Origin: Deltaproteobacteria bacterium
Lineage (GTDB): Bacteria > Myxococcota_A > UBA9160 > UBA6930
Direction: 5' to 3'
Assembly (NCBI GenBank): GCA_028817435.1
Contig: JAPPPQ010000024.1
Coordinates: forward strand, 1 to 33,865
Length of the DNA stretch: 33,865 bases
Positions within the stretch are counted from its first letter, which is position 1. Every line of letters starts with the position of its first letter. This document shows, one piece after another, positions 19,301 through 24,751 of the stretch. The notes beneath the pieces are model-generated. The model ran no database searches. It had not been told where the DNA came from and saw nothing but the letters and a program-made list of their open reading frames with translations. The translations under genes and the position numbers were made by a program.

Positions 19301-21260
19301 TCCCCGCGCGCGCAATGGTCCGGCTGCGCCGGAGTTTCGCGCGGAGAATGGCGGGCTGCGCGCCGATGGTCTCGGCGTGAGCGGCGTGCTGCAGATTCCG
19401 GCGGGGGCGCGGCGCGCCGTCTTTCACATTATTCCGGCGCGGGATCAGCGCGAAGAAGACGCCGAGGTGATTCGCGTGGTGCTGGGCGCGGTGAATGTGG
19501 GCCAGGGCGGCGGCGCCATGGCCGTGGGCGGGGCGATGGAGCTGCGGGTCAACGCCAACACCGCCGGCGAACCCGGCAGCGGCGAAAACGAGCGCCGCGC
19601 ACGGCGCGTCACCACTGCGCTGGCCGCGCTGGACCGGGGCGCTGCCGGGCTGGCGAACGGGGCGATCCGCGCGCGCATGGCCCTGCATCACACGCCGCTG
19701 AACACTACGCCGCCCTGGCTGCGCATTGCCGGCCACGCATGGCGGGCAGAGCCGCCCGGCGCGCCTGCAGAGTCCGGCGGGTCCGGCGAGTCCGGCGCAT
19801 TTGCCGAGTCCGGCGCGCGCGCTTTTGCGGCTCCGCGGCTCGGACTGGCGCTCTACGGCGCGGCGGGGCGCGGGGGCGGCGGCGTCAATTTCGTCAATTT
19901 GCGCGCACCGGGTGCAGTGAGTGCAGCGGGCGCGGCGGGAGATTCCGGGGCGAGTGTGCTGGCCGCGCGCGCCGGGCCGTTTCGCGGCCTCGGCGCGGGG
20001 CTGGCGGGAGATGCCAACTTCGGCCGCCGCAGCGCGGGGCCGGGGCGCGCGGGCTGGTTGCGCGGCAGCGGTTTGGAATTCGGAAGCGCCGAGCGCAGCG
20101 ATTCGCAATCGGGCGTGGGCGCGTTTCGCGTGTGGGCTTCGGGAGATTTGACGGAGAGCCGCTTCGATGCCGGTTCGGGCGGGATGGCCTGGGAAGCGCA
20201 GAGTTCGGCGGCGCATATCGGCGTGGAAACGCAACTGCTGGGCGGCGCGCTGTTGGCCGGGGCCGCGCTGGGCGCGGCCGATGGCAGCCTGGATTTCACC
20301 GAGCGCGCATCGGGCGCAGAGCTGCGCGGCACCGCCGAAAGTTTGCTGCTGAGTTTGCATCCCTATCTCGGCTGGCAACTTTCCCCCGGCTTTCACGCCT
20401 GGTTCACACTGGGCTACGGCCGCGGCGATTTCCGCATCAGCGAACGCCGCCCGGCCGCTGCGGCCGTGCAGGCGCGCAGCAATTCCATTTTGTGGACCAC
20501 GGCGGGCGGGGTAAGTGGCAAAATGCGCCTGCGGCAGCGCTTTGATTTGGCGCTGTCGCTGGAAACCATGCAGACCCGCAGCCGCTCGGATGCTGCGCGC
20601 TTTGCCGATGGCGCACTGCTGCCCGCAGTCTCTGCGGGCGCCACGCGCATTTCCGGCGAAGTGGAACTGGCGCTGAATTTTGCGCCGGGGGGAATCTCGC
20701 TGCGCCCCTTTGCCAGCCTCCGCACCCGCCGCGATTCCGGCGACGGCTCCGCCACTCAAAGCGCGGCGGGCGCGATTCCCGGCGGAACGCGCACCGCCAC
20801 CGACGGCGGCGGCGGTTTGGCGCTGGACTGGCCCAGTCAGGGGCTGGCCATGGACCTGCGCGGCATGACGCAACTGCTGGAAGGGGGCGTGGGCCGTGGC
20901 AACGAGCGCAGCTTTTCGCTCTCCGCCTCGTGGGATCCCGGCGTGCTGCGCCGCGGACTGCGCCTGGCCGTGGAAAGCGGTAACGAGCCCGGGCTGATGG
21001 GCGAAGTGGCCTACGGCATTTCGCTGCGCCCGGCCTTTGCGCCCGTGGGCGTTTTGCTGACTCCCTACAGCCGCATGGCATTCGGCGCGGCGCAGCGGCG
21101 CTGGTCTGCCGGGCTGCGGCTGCGGCCCAATGGGTCGGCGCGCGGCGCGCGGTGGGAGCGGGCGGCAGCGCTGCACTTTGGACTCGAAGGCGGCGTGCTG
21201 CGCCGTCCCGGCGCGCCGGAAGAGCGCGAGCTGCGGCTGCGCGCGGATTTGCGCTTCTGA
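10371..21260 (+). CDS. Giant Calx-beta protein with C-terminal autotransporter-type barrel, 3,629 aa
   Basis: GTG start with AAGGTGA 8 nt upstream. Residues 1-21 are a signal peptide (LRAALAVFCVSLACAGAAA before Q). About 24 Calx-beta-like domains fill roughly residues 22-3060, each closing with D-x3-E-x2-E-x3-L-x-L and a short acidic linker (ASD, AND, DDD). Domains 6, 8, 11 and 14 carry a Cys in the FxxCL strand and another in a GC element later in the domain. A helical/Ala-Arg linker (about 3065-3105), a Ser/Gly/Glu linker (about 3134-3150) and a barrel of about 400 aa follow, with SLHPYLGW, alternating aromatic strands and a terminal Phe (LRADLRF). The barrel resembles autotransporter (type V) domains and would sit in the outer membrane. 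Function is probably adhesion or a cell-surface layer stabilised by Ca2+; this is inference. The stop is 12 nt from a convergent gene. Confidence 0.93.
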   Translation: MLRAALAVFCVSLACAGAAAQTAVSVRAESAAVSEGQSGAFVFALSASSTGTTLAFYRIAASSTATAEDFGGRLADVGVVEFQAGVSSVRIAFDALNDGVVDDGEVLVVELVGVPGGAALGMPSTAQVTLNDHARSVTITGPARITEGATARYALGLAGWTAPAGGLELRYRIVGTGSRRTAAGDFTHPLSGGVHIAAGGAAGSIRVVAATDDLAEGIERFVVEIVEARVAGVAPPEEVATGQRFATEIADLFELSLSGPAAPVAEGETARFAIRIAGGALTQRLFLSFRTSLPPGEGDLSRPPGTARGGRELAELPAGQREVLLDYSVLDEGEVEDEERFVVELLSFAGAPQLPGALRLGTVRAEAVIPANGGVLALLSGRTPGEVAEESGARIVFSVQLRGEALMGGVSLHFRTRGNATAGTDYEVLSEGGASFDVAMERGTLVLAAGVRAGEIAVRVLDDGDFEEREIISLELTSADAALPGETVAVDDRRLRAAILPSDTIYAAIRARHAEIDEGDMAVFNITLSRAVHTSALRVDYTVSGSATAGADYTGPPGTVQIATGENNFVLRVATADDAAAEAAETLIVTLSALSGGGIAGPLSVSSEPAQVTLRASDQVWAVTRAVAAEVSETGSSGVASDAAFDVCLEGGMPGTGEMLRVRFRLSGSAALRRSGSADPYDYEAGGGAALDTDGSFLTQAFSALGCQRISHTVNDDALNEGGETIVLTLVEITGAASLPLAVSSTAAQVTIAANDETQVSVASLDSAPLAEGAAARFGISYRGGVPTAPVMLNYAIGGDVESSEYTDSNSGAITFAADAAASARRIEIATVDDSAAEPPETLTLTLSSVSGGGGGGLTIETASASAVIAPNDGALHAAPRALHDRVVEGYAPDLTNEAQFRICLSGAALETGRDASVRFRLSGSAQNGDDNPGSRDYAPQPAAGVTRDADTGEYIHSFSDKPDPGEACGPTLAYSIRSDRLNEGEETIVLTLTQLTGGNADSTLSYDSTPVQVIIVADGAIPVSLTGPAAAVAEGGTAVWTVAVEGTERPSVDIGLPWTLSGVAASDVSTPLLGVRSITPADVAASRRSDNPVPITIAVGIVADGLTEDAETLWLTLDNSPERGPSGAVGGIAFRLRRASVRIPANDGVRAVLSAATAEAPEGGVARFAVRLIGEVHSSNLLLNFALSGDATEGSDYSLPPQSWQQVIAPGVRSSTIEISITDDAEMEGAESLIMRLTQLAGLAADGPFSVDATPAEVTILGSDGIYASLRALQSEVTEPGDSPPAGGVPAAAVFAFCLSGDEPAAPVTVSFDGNPGAAQLWNPAFPAFADYRKRGGTGSFIELSETGCTSVTFDVLEDVRSEPAEDIRLRITGIRGPGAGAPLSFSTDTAASTIRASDAVELALRGPAMQVQEGADAVFEIVVSGGIPTADVVVPLRLSGIAAADLSAASLLASRSITPVQAVAARRSISPEPITIAIGIADDALLESAETLLVALDDRTDRRPSGGGGGGVLIAPGEGQAQAVIAGSDGIRAEVTAAQTQVAEGGEAVFRIALAGEAHTAALFVDYRVGGTARAGVDHTGLAMGTLRIPVAETGGELRFSITDDSRTESGETIVVTLSALRGGGLAGGALSVSSAAARTTISGSDGLIASVLVARNEVVESDEASFNEFSSVVFRICIEGEAPGGAVQVQYSVGGTAQPLRTGSSLDPTQPRPPGSGLPFADYYLLSGGENGIVTLPGLGCSGEIEFGIYGDSLNEGAERIGFELNGISGGNCAMGGCSVSLEGVLVSIRASDPISASVSGPATAQNEGSNAVFRVTLSGGTPTANVVIPYRIGGAGIDSGDYTDAGNGSLAITPAQAAAAAVTPLGITIAINDDTVIELQETLRLSLETPSSAGSVSVSPPAVSVAIADSDSASAVLSGGVTVPENGRAVAAFTLSLLDGAAQRSTDVPVRILYTLSGTAHHGVDYTLSAGAGLSLTQATPMGGDAMPAIVMEAGSSGGELRIEPVDDGNNEPDETVTLQLGRVLDGMGVDFARITVGAAAAATISDDDEITLTLSGGGGMVNEGGSAVFRVVLSGGVHSAELVVPFSIGATADDTDTDAQAADYLADSSPLRIAQGTNSAEIRVRIVPDGVMEPAESFALSLGAPSGGGGGSLRRMGSPRTATIAASMDTDRSVSLSGPAQVSEGASARYTVSISGDPPTADVEVSWEVTSSGANSAVEADFSGGAFPIGGPLIFTPANYATAQNFEVAALRDTLLEGPQSFTITLSVTTTSADVTSGHGVSLHAAIADANTARVRLARSDADGFGEAGADGSAARSAVFTASVSGAQLTAAAQLDFSVSGCGGGADCTFSQVSPLVIAQGSSSASITVTAVDDALNEAAESIRVSLSAARSAGRMELDSVSAAASLADDDAMLVTIANASLDADTETSGVQVNEGGAAVFRVTLSGAASGSAATVMVPYTVSGSVTAQDYRDTTASRSSSTAGGGTLLIPAATISGDITLEIVRDVLAESAETLQVTLGAALSTGTGGGAISLGTGQSAAISIPQNASTERSFSVTAEHASRSEGQTAVFNIALAGSAPMGAAATVEWALSGVSDGDYSAPSAARGTLRFTSTGSQQVRVEIREDGLNEAAEMLKLTLSNAAGGGVGGASIGRAEATTTIAASDPITYAIGADYSVNEGDSGSTEVSFTVSLSGASASAGGPLSVPFVLLAGSTAEESVDYTLSASPLLIRGAMAELRIFVLGDALFEADETVILELGTASTGPGGGALIAGQRRATLTITNDDAAPIRRRSALILAIARADDDGFAEGGAGGAGTARFRVSLSGGAPQQPVSALFSVDGDRIDAGDYEIATPPVTGAVSRITITPPATSAEIVIRALDDSLNEGAETLRVTLSTPVGGGGQAIVLGTAEASATLAASDGASLRLTRDTTQNLDEGEVAGVWVEMDFVSAGDVSVEWQAAVVAQTNTEDSGPRARNGPAAPEFRAENGGLRADGLGVSGVLQIPAGARRAVFHIIPARDQREEDAEVIRVVLGAVNVGQGGGAMAVGGAMELRVNANTAGEPGSGENERRARRVTTALAALDRGAAGLANGAIRARMALHHTPLNTTPPWLRIAGHAWRAEPPGAPAESGGSGESGAFAESGARAFAAPRLGLALYGAAGRGGGGVNFVNLRAPGAVSAAGAAGDSGASVLAARAGPFRGLGAGLAGDANFGRRSAGPGRAGWLRGSGLEFGSAERSDSQSGVGAFRVWASGDLTESRFDAGSGGMAWEAQSSAAHIGVETQLLGGALLAGAALGAADGSLDFTERASGAELRGTAESLLLSLHPYLGWQLSPGFHAWFTLGYGRGDFRISERRPAAAAVQARSNSILWTTAGGVSGKMRLRQRFDLALSLETMQTRSRSDAARFADGALLPAVSAGATRISGEVELALNFAPGGISLRPFASLRTRRDSGDGSATQSAAGAIPGGTRTATDGGGGLALDWPSQGLAMDLRGMTQLLEGGVGRGNERSFSLSASWDPGVLRRGLRLAVESGNEPGLMGEVAYGISLRPAFAPVGVLLTPYSRMAFGAAQRRWSAGLRLRPNGSARGARWERAAALHFGLEGGVLRRPGAPEERELRLRADLRF
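19770..19815 (+). repeat. Short tandem repeat coding a Ser-Gly-Glu linker
   Basis: Four imperfect copies of GAGTCCGGCG in and near tandem, coding ESGGSGESG and a further ESGA. They lie between the last Calx-beta domain and the barrel, where a flexible linker is expected. Confidence 0.7.
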
Positions 21261-21272
21261 GTGAGGCGGTGC

Positions 21273-21944
21273 TCAGCCCTCGATGTCGGCGCGGATGCGG
21301 CGCATGGTTTCGGAGCGAATGCCGCGCTTGGTAATGCGCAGGGCGTCCCGGGGAAGCTCGGCCAGCCGCGCGGCTTCGGCGCGGGCGGCGCTTTCGAGCT
21401 CTTCCGGCGGCAGCGTGCGGTCCAGGTAGCCGGCTTCCAGCGCGGCTTCTGGATCGTAGATTTCGGCGAGCACGGTGGCGCGCAGCCGGTGGCTCTTGGC
21501 GAGCCGCTCGGCGGCCAAAGCCAGGGCGAAGCCGGGAAGCGGCAGGTCAATGGCTACCTCGTTCAGGCCGATTTTGAATTCGCCCCGCGCGCCGAGGCGC
21601 AGATCGCTGGCCAAAAGAATCAGCGCGCCCAGCGCCAGCGCGTGGCCGGTGCAGCCCGCAATCACGGGCAGCCCGGATTCGGCCAGTTGCAACAGCAGCC
21701 CCGCGCCCCGGCGAATCAGGGGCTGGGCCGCCTCTGCGCCCTGGCGAATTACCGAGAGATCGAAGCCGGCGGAGAAGCGGCCGGGGCGGCCCAGCAGCAG
21801 CAGTGCGCCGGCTTCGGATTCCGCGCGCTGCACGGCGGCTTCCATAGAGTCGAGCAGCGCATGGGAAATGGCGTTGGCCTTGCCGTCGTCGAGCCGCAGC
21901 ACGGCGACGGCGCCTTCGAGTTGGTAGTGCACGGGGTTGCTCAT
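21273..21944 (-). CDS. Crotonase/enoyl-CoA hydratase family protein, 223 aa
   Basis: Acyl-CoA-acting crotonase fold. Visible are the first oxyanion-hole segment RFSAGFDL (56-63), the second at GCTGHALALG (97-106), and GLNEVAI (126-132), where E129 matches the second catalytic Glu of enoyl-CoA hydratase. The position of the first catalytic Glu (about residue 108) is Leu, so simple hydration is doubtful; isomerase or another crotonase reaction is possible. It is shorter than classic hydratases (about 260 aa) but fits the compact GLNEVAI subgroup. The start was chosen at the ATG after the MATE gene (10-nt gap); the open frame continues upstream into that gene only as a shadow. It is convergent with the giant gene, 12 nt apart. 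Confidence 0.85.
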   Translation of the reverse strand: MSNPVHYQLEGAVAVLRLDDGKANAISHALLDSMEAAVQRAESEAGALLLLGRPGRFSAGFDLSVIRQGAEAAQPLIRRGAGLLLQLAESGLPVIAGCTGHALALGALILLASDLRLGARGEFKIGLNEVAIDLPLPGFALALAAERLAKSHRLRATVLAEIYDPEAALEAGYLDRTLPPEELESAARAEAARLAELPRDALRITKRGIRSETMRRIRADIEG

Positions 21945-21954
21945 GGCCGCAAGT

Positions 21955-23334
21955 CTACCGCAATGTCCCGCGCCGGGAGAGCGGCGCGGCGTGCCGCGGG
22001 CCGAAGCGGGCGATGAAGAGCAGCAGCGCCCCGGCCACCACCACCAACCCCAGGGCGAGTCCCAGCCACAGGCCCGGCAGCCCCGCGCCGCTTTCCAGCG
22101 CGAGCCATGCGCCCAGGGGCAGCGCCAAAAGCCAGTAGCCAATGGCATTGGCTGCAGCCGCGGGCAGCGGGCGGCCCATGCCGCGCAGCACGCCGCAACA
22201 CACGGCCTGCGTGCCGTCGAAAATTTGGAAGGCCGCGGCAAAGGGCAAAATGGCCGTGGCCGCGTGCACCACGGCCAGATCGTTTGTGTAGGCGTGGGGA
22301 AACACCGCGCGTCCCAGCACAAAGCAAAGGGCGGCCAGCGACATGAAGCCCGCGCCCATGCCCACCCCCACCCAGGCGCTGCGCTGCGCCGCGGCAGCGC
22401 GCGCCGCGCCGATCAAGTTGCCGACGCGCACCGTGGTAGCCTGCGCCACGCCCATTACCGCCATGAAAGTGATGGAAGCCATGTTCATTACCACCAGATG
22501 CGCGGCAATGGCCTGGGGGCCGAGCCGCCCGGCAATGAGGTTGGAGGCGTTGAAGGCCCAGATTTCCAGTCCGGTCTGCAGGGCGATGAATCCGCCCAGC
22601 CCGAGAATGCGCCGCAGCGCCGCGGGATTGAACGCCGCCCGGCTCCAGGGCAACCAGCCGCCGCGCTGCAGCCGCATCAAGCGAATGCACAGCAGCAACC
22701 CGCCGAAGGCGAGAAAGCGGGTAAGGGTGGTGGAAATGCCCGCGCCCACCAGCCCCAGCGCGGGAAATCCCCAGTTGCCGAAAATGAACAGCCAGTTGAA
22801 GAGCGCATTGAAGAGATTGGCGATGGCCAGCACCAGCAGGGGCGGGCGCACAATCTCGCGCCCCTGCAGCCAGCTTCGCGTCGCGCCGTCCAGCAAAAAG
22901 ACGGGAATGCTCGCCAGTTGCGCGACCATGTAGCGCTCTGCGCCTTCGGCCAGTGCGGCTTCCTGCCCCAGCCATACCAGAATTTCTCCGGCCTTCAGCC
23001 ACACCAGCGCAACGGGCAGAGAGAAAGCCAGCGCCAGCACCAGGCCGCGCTGGTAGGCGCGCGCCGCGCTGGGGCGGTCTCGCGCGCCGTGGGCCTGGGC
23101 AATCAGCGGCTCAATGCCGAGCACCAATCCCAGCGCCGGAATCAGCGTGCCGTAAATGAGGGGCGAGGCGATGCCCACGGCGGCCAGAGAATCGGTGCTG
23201 AAGTGGCCCACCATCATCAAATCCACCAGCCCCATGAGCATGGTGGCGGATTGCGCCAGCGCCACGGGCCAGGCCAGGCGCAACACGCGCCACACCTCGG
23301 CGGTGTTTTTCGATGGGCGAGTTTCAGAGCGCAA
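21955..23334 (-). CDS. MATE-family multidrug/cation antiporter, 459 aa
   Basis: Polytopic membrane protein with about 12 predicted helices in two six-helix halves, of typical length for NorM-like MATE exporters. The N-terminal half begins RLAWPVALAQSATMLMGLVD followed by MMVGHFSTDSLAAVG, a classic MATE helix-1 region; the second half has NLIAGRLGPQAIAAH. MATE proteins export drugs or metabolites using Na+ or H+. The start is a TTG at 23334, overlapping the end of the HAD gene by 11 nt, with no clear ribosome-binding site; a GTG 13 codons in is an alternative. Probably co-transcribed with the HAD gene before it and the crotonase after it. Confidence 0.9.
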   Translation of the reverse strand: MRSETRPSKNTAEVWRVLRLAWPVALAQSATMLMGLVDLMMVGHFSTDSLAAVGIASPLIYGTLIPALGLVLGIEPLIAQAHGARDRPSAARAYQRGLVLALAFSLPVALVWLKAGEILVWLGQEAALAEGAERYMVAQLASIPVFLLDGATRSWLQGREIVRPPLLVLAIANLFNALFNWLFIFGNWGFPALGLVGAGISTTLTRFLAFGGLLLCIRLMRLQRGGWLPWSRAAFNPAALRRILGLGGFIALQTGLEIWAFNASNLIAGRLGPQAIAAHLVVMNMASITFMAVMGVAQATTVRVGNLIGAARAAAAQRSAWVGVGMGAGFMSLAALCFVLGRAVFPHAYTNDLAVVHAATAILPFAAAFQIFDGTQAVCCGVLRGMGRPLPAAAANAIGYWLLALPLGAWLALESGAGLPGLWLGLALGLVVVAGALLLFIARFGPRHAAPLSRRGTLR

Positions 23335-23950
23335 TGCCGATTACCCGGGACAAATCGCCGAGGGCCTGCTCGGGGGTTTCGACTTTGATGGTGATCATGC
23401 CGAGCTGGCGGGCGGTTTTGAGATTGCGGCCGATGTCGTCCAGAAACACGGCCTCGCCGGGCGCAATGCCGAGCAGGCCGAGCAGGTGTTGGTAAATGCG
23501 CGGGTCGGGTTTGCGCAGGCCGACGACGCTGGATTCCACAAAGGCGTGAAACAGGCCGCGGAATTCGGCGTCCGCGGCCTCTTCGGCCGCGCCTTGGGGC
23601 TCGCCATTGGCCCAGTTGTTGGTAAGGGCGGCCACCAGCAGGCCCTCGGCGCGGATGCGGCGGATGGCTTCGAGCATGCGCGGGCGCGGCCCGCACTCTG
23701 CAATGCGCGCCATCATCTCTGCCGCGCGAATCTCTGCGCCTGCGGCGCGGCATTCGGCGTCGAAGGCGCGCAGAAATTCCTCCATGCAAAGCTCGCCGCG
23801 CTCCAGCTGCCCCCAGGCGCTGCCCTGCGCGGCGACGCGGTTCACGATTCCGGCCGGCGCGCCCACCGCGGCTTCGTGGCGGGCAATGGCGTGGAGCGGA
23901 GAGTCGAAGACGACTCCGCCCAGATCGAATATTGCCGCGCGAATCTTCAT
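23324..23950 (-). CDS. HAD-superfamily hydrolase, epoxide-hydrolase-N-terminal-like, 208 aa
   Basis: HAD subclass IA phosphatase fold. Motif I is FDLGGVV with nucleophile D9; the usual second Asp is Gly (DxG), as in the ACAD10/epoxide-hydrolase N-domain-like group. Motif II is ALTNNW, motif III has the Lys in GLRKPDPRIY, and motif IV is FLDDIGRNL. Substrate unknown, probably a small phosphorylated metabolite. ATG at 23950 opens directly into the first beta-strand. It is the first gene of a minus-strand group with the MATE and crotonase genes. It is divergent from the ABC ATPase with only 24 nt between start codons, so the promoters must lie within or overlap the coding sequences. Confidence 0.88.
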   Translation of the reverse strand: MKIRAAIFDLGGVVFDSPLHAIARHEAAVGAPAGIVNRVAAQGSAWGQLERGELCMEEFLRAFDAECRAAGAEIRAAEMMARIAECGPRPRMLEAIRRIRAEGLLVAALTNNWANGEPQGAAEEAADAEFRGLFHAFVESSVVGLRKPDPRIYQHLLGLLGIAPGEAVFLDDIGRNLKTARQLGMITIKVETPEQALGDLSRVIGIAL

Positions 23951-23974
23951 GACGGGGGAGCCTAGCAGAGTGTT

Positions 23975-24751
23975 ATGCTCGCGCGCGTGATTGAGTTGCG
24001 GGAAGTGGTGAAGCGCTACGGGGCGGGGCGCGCGGCGGTGGACGGCGTGAGTCTGCGCGTTGCCAGGGGCGAGTGCGTGTTTTTGGTGGGCGGATCGGGC
24101 TGCGGCAAGACCACCACGCTGAAAATGGTGAACCGCCTGATTGAACCCAGCGCGGGGCGGGTGCTCTTTGACGGGCGCGACACCCGGGACTTTGCGCCCC
24201 ACGAGTTGCGCCGCCGCATTGGCTATTGCTTTCAGCAGGTCGGGCTGTTTCCGCATCTTTCGGTGGGGCGAAATGTGGCGATTGCGCCGCAACTGCTGGA
24301 CTGGCCGCCCGAGCGCGTGCGCGCCCGGGTGGATGCACTGCTCGAAAGGGTGGAGCTGCCGCCGGAGGAATTCCGCGAGCGCCGCCCGGCGGAACTCTCG
24401 GGAGGGCAACAGCAGCGCGTCGGCCTGGCGCGGGCCTTGGCCGCCGAGCCCGCGGCGCTGTTGCTCGACGAGCCTTTTGGGGCGCTGGATCCCCTTACCC
24501 GGGACCGGCTGCAGCAGTTTTTCGCCGGCGTGCGCCGCGAGCTGGGCGTGACCGTGCTCTTCGTCTCTCACGATATGGCCGAGGCGCTGCTGCTCGCCGA
24601 CCGCATTGCGGTAATGGACGCAGGCCGGCTGCTGCAGGTGGGAACGCCCCGCGAGTTGCTGGCGGCCCCCGCCGCCCCCGCGGTTGCAGAATTGCTGGCG
24701 ACTCCCCGGCGGCAGAGCGAGGCGGTGGAGCGGCTGCAGGAGGGCGCGTGA
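23975..24751 (+). CDS. Osmoprotectant-type ABC transporter ATPase, 258 aa
   Basis: ATP-binding subunit of a quaternary-amine/glycine-betaine class importer. Walker A is GGSGCGKTT (39-47), the Q-loop is CFQQVGLFPHLS, the signature LSGGQQQR lies near 140, Walker B is LLLDEPFGALDP (about 161-172), and the H-loop is SHD. The protein ends after the ABC domain and lacks the C-terminal CBS domains that OpuCA/ProV-like subunits use for ionic-strength sensing. A GTG at 23987 (protein starting VIELREVVKRYG) is an equally likely start, as family members usually begin MIELR. It overlaps the permease gene by 4 nt (GTGA), indicating translational coupling. Confidence 0.93.
   Translation: MLARVIELREVVKRYGAGRAAVDGVSLRVARGECVFLVGGSGCGKTTTLKMVNRLIEPSAGRVLFDGRDTRDFAPHELRRRIGYCFQQVGLFPHLSVGRNVAIAPQLLDWPPERVRARVDALLERVELPPEEFRERRPAELSGGQQQRVGLARALAAEPAALLLDEPFGALDPLTRDRLQQFFAGVRRELGVTVLFVSHDMAEALLLADRIAVMDAGRLLQVGTPRELLAAPAAPAVAELLATPRRQSEAVERLQEGA

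Noticed and set aside
15177..21176. A 1,999-codon open frame on the minus strand, and a 1,132-codon one at 9957-13355
   Set aside because: Antisense shadows of the plus-strand giant gene caused by strong GC codon bias; translations are His/Arg/Ala-rich low complexity with no recognisable fold.
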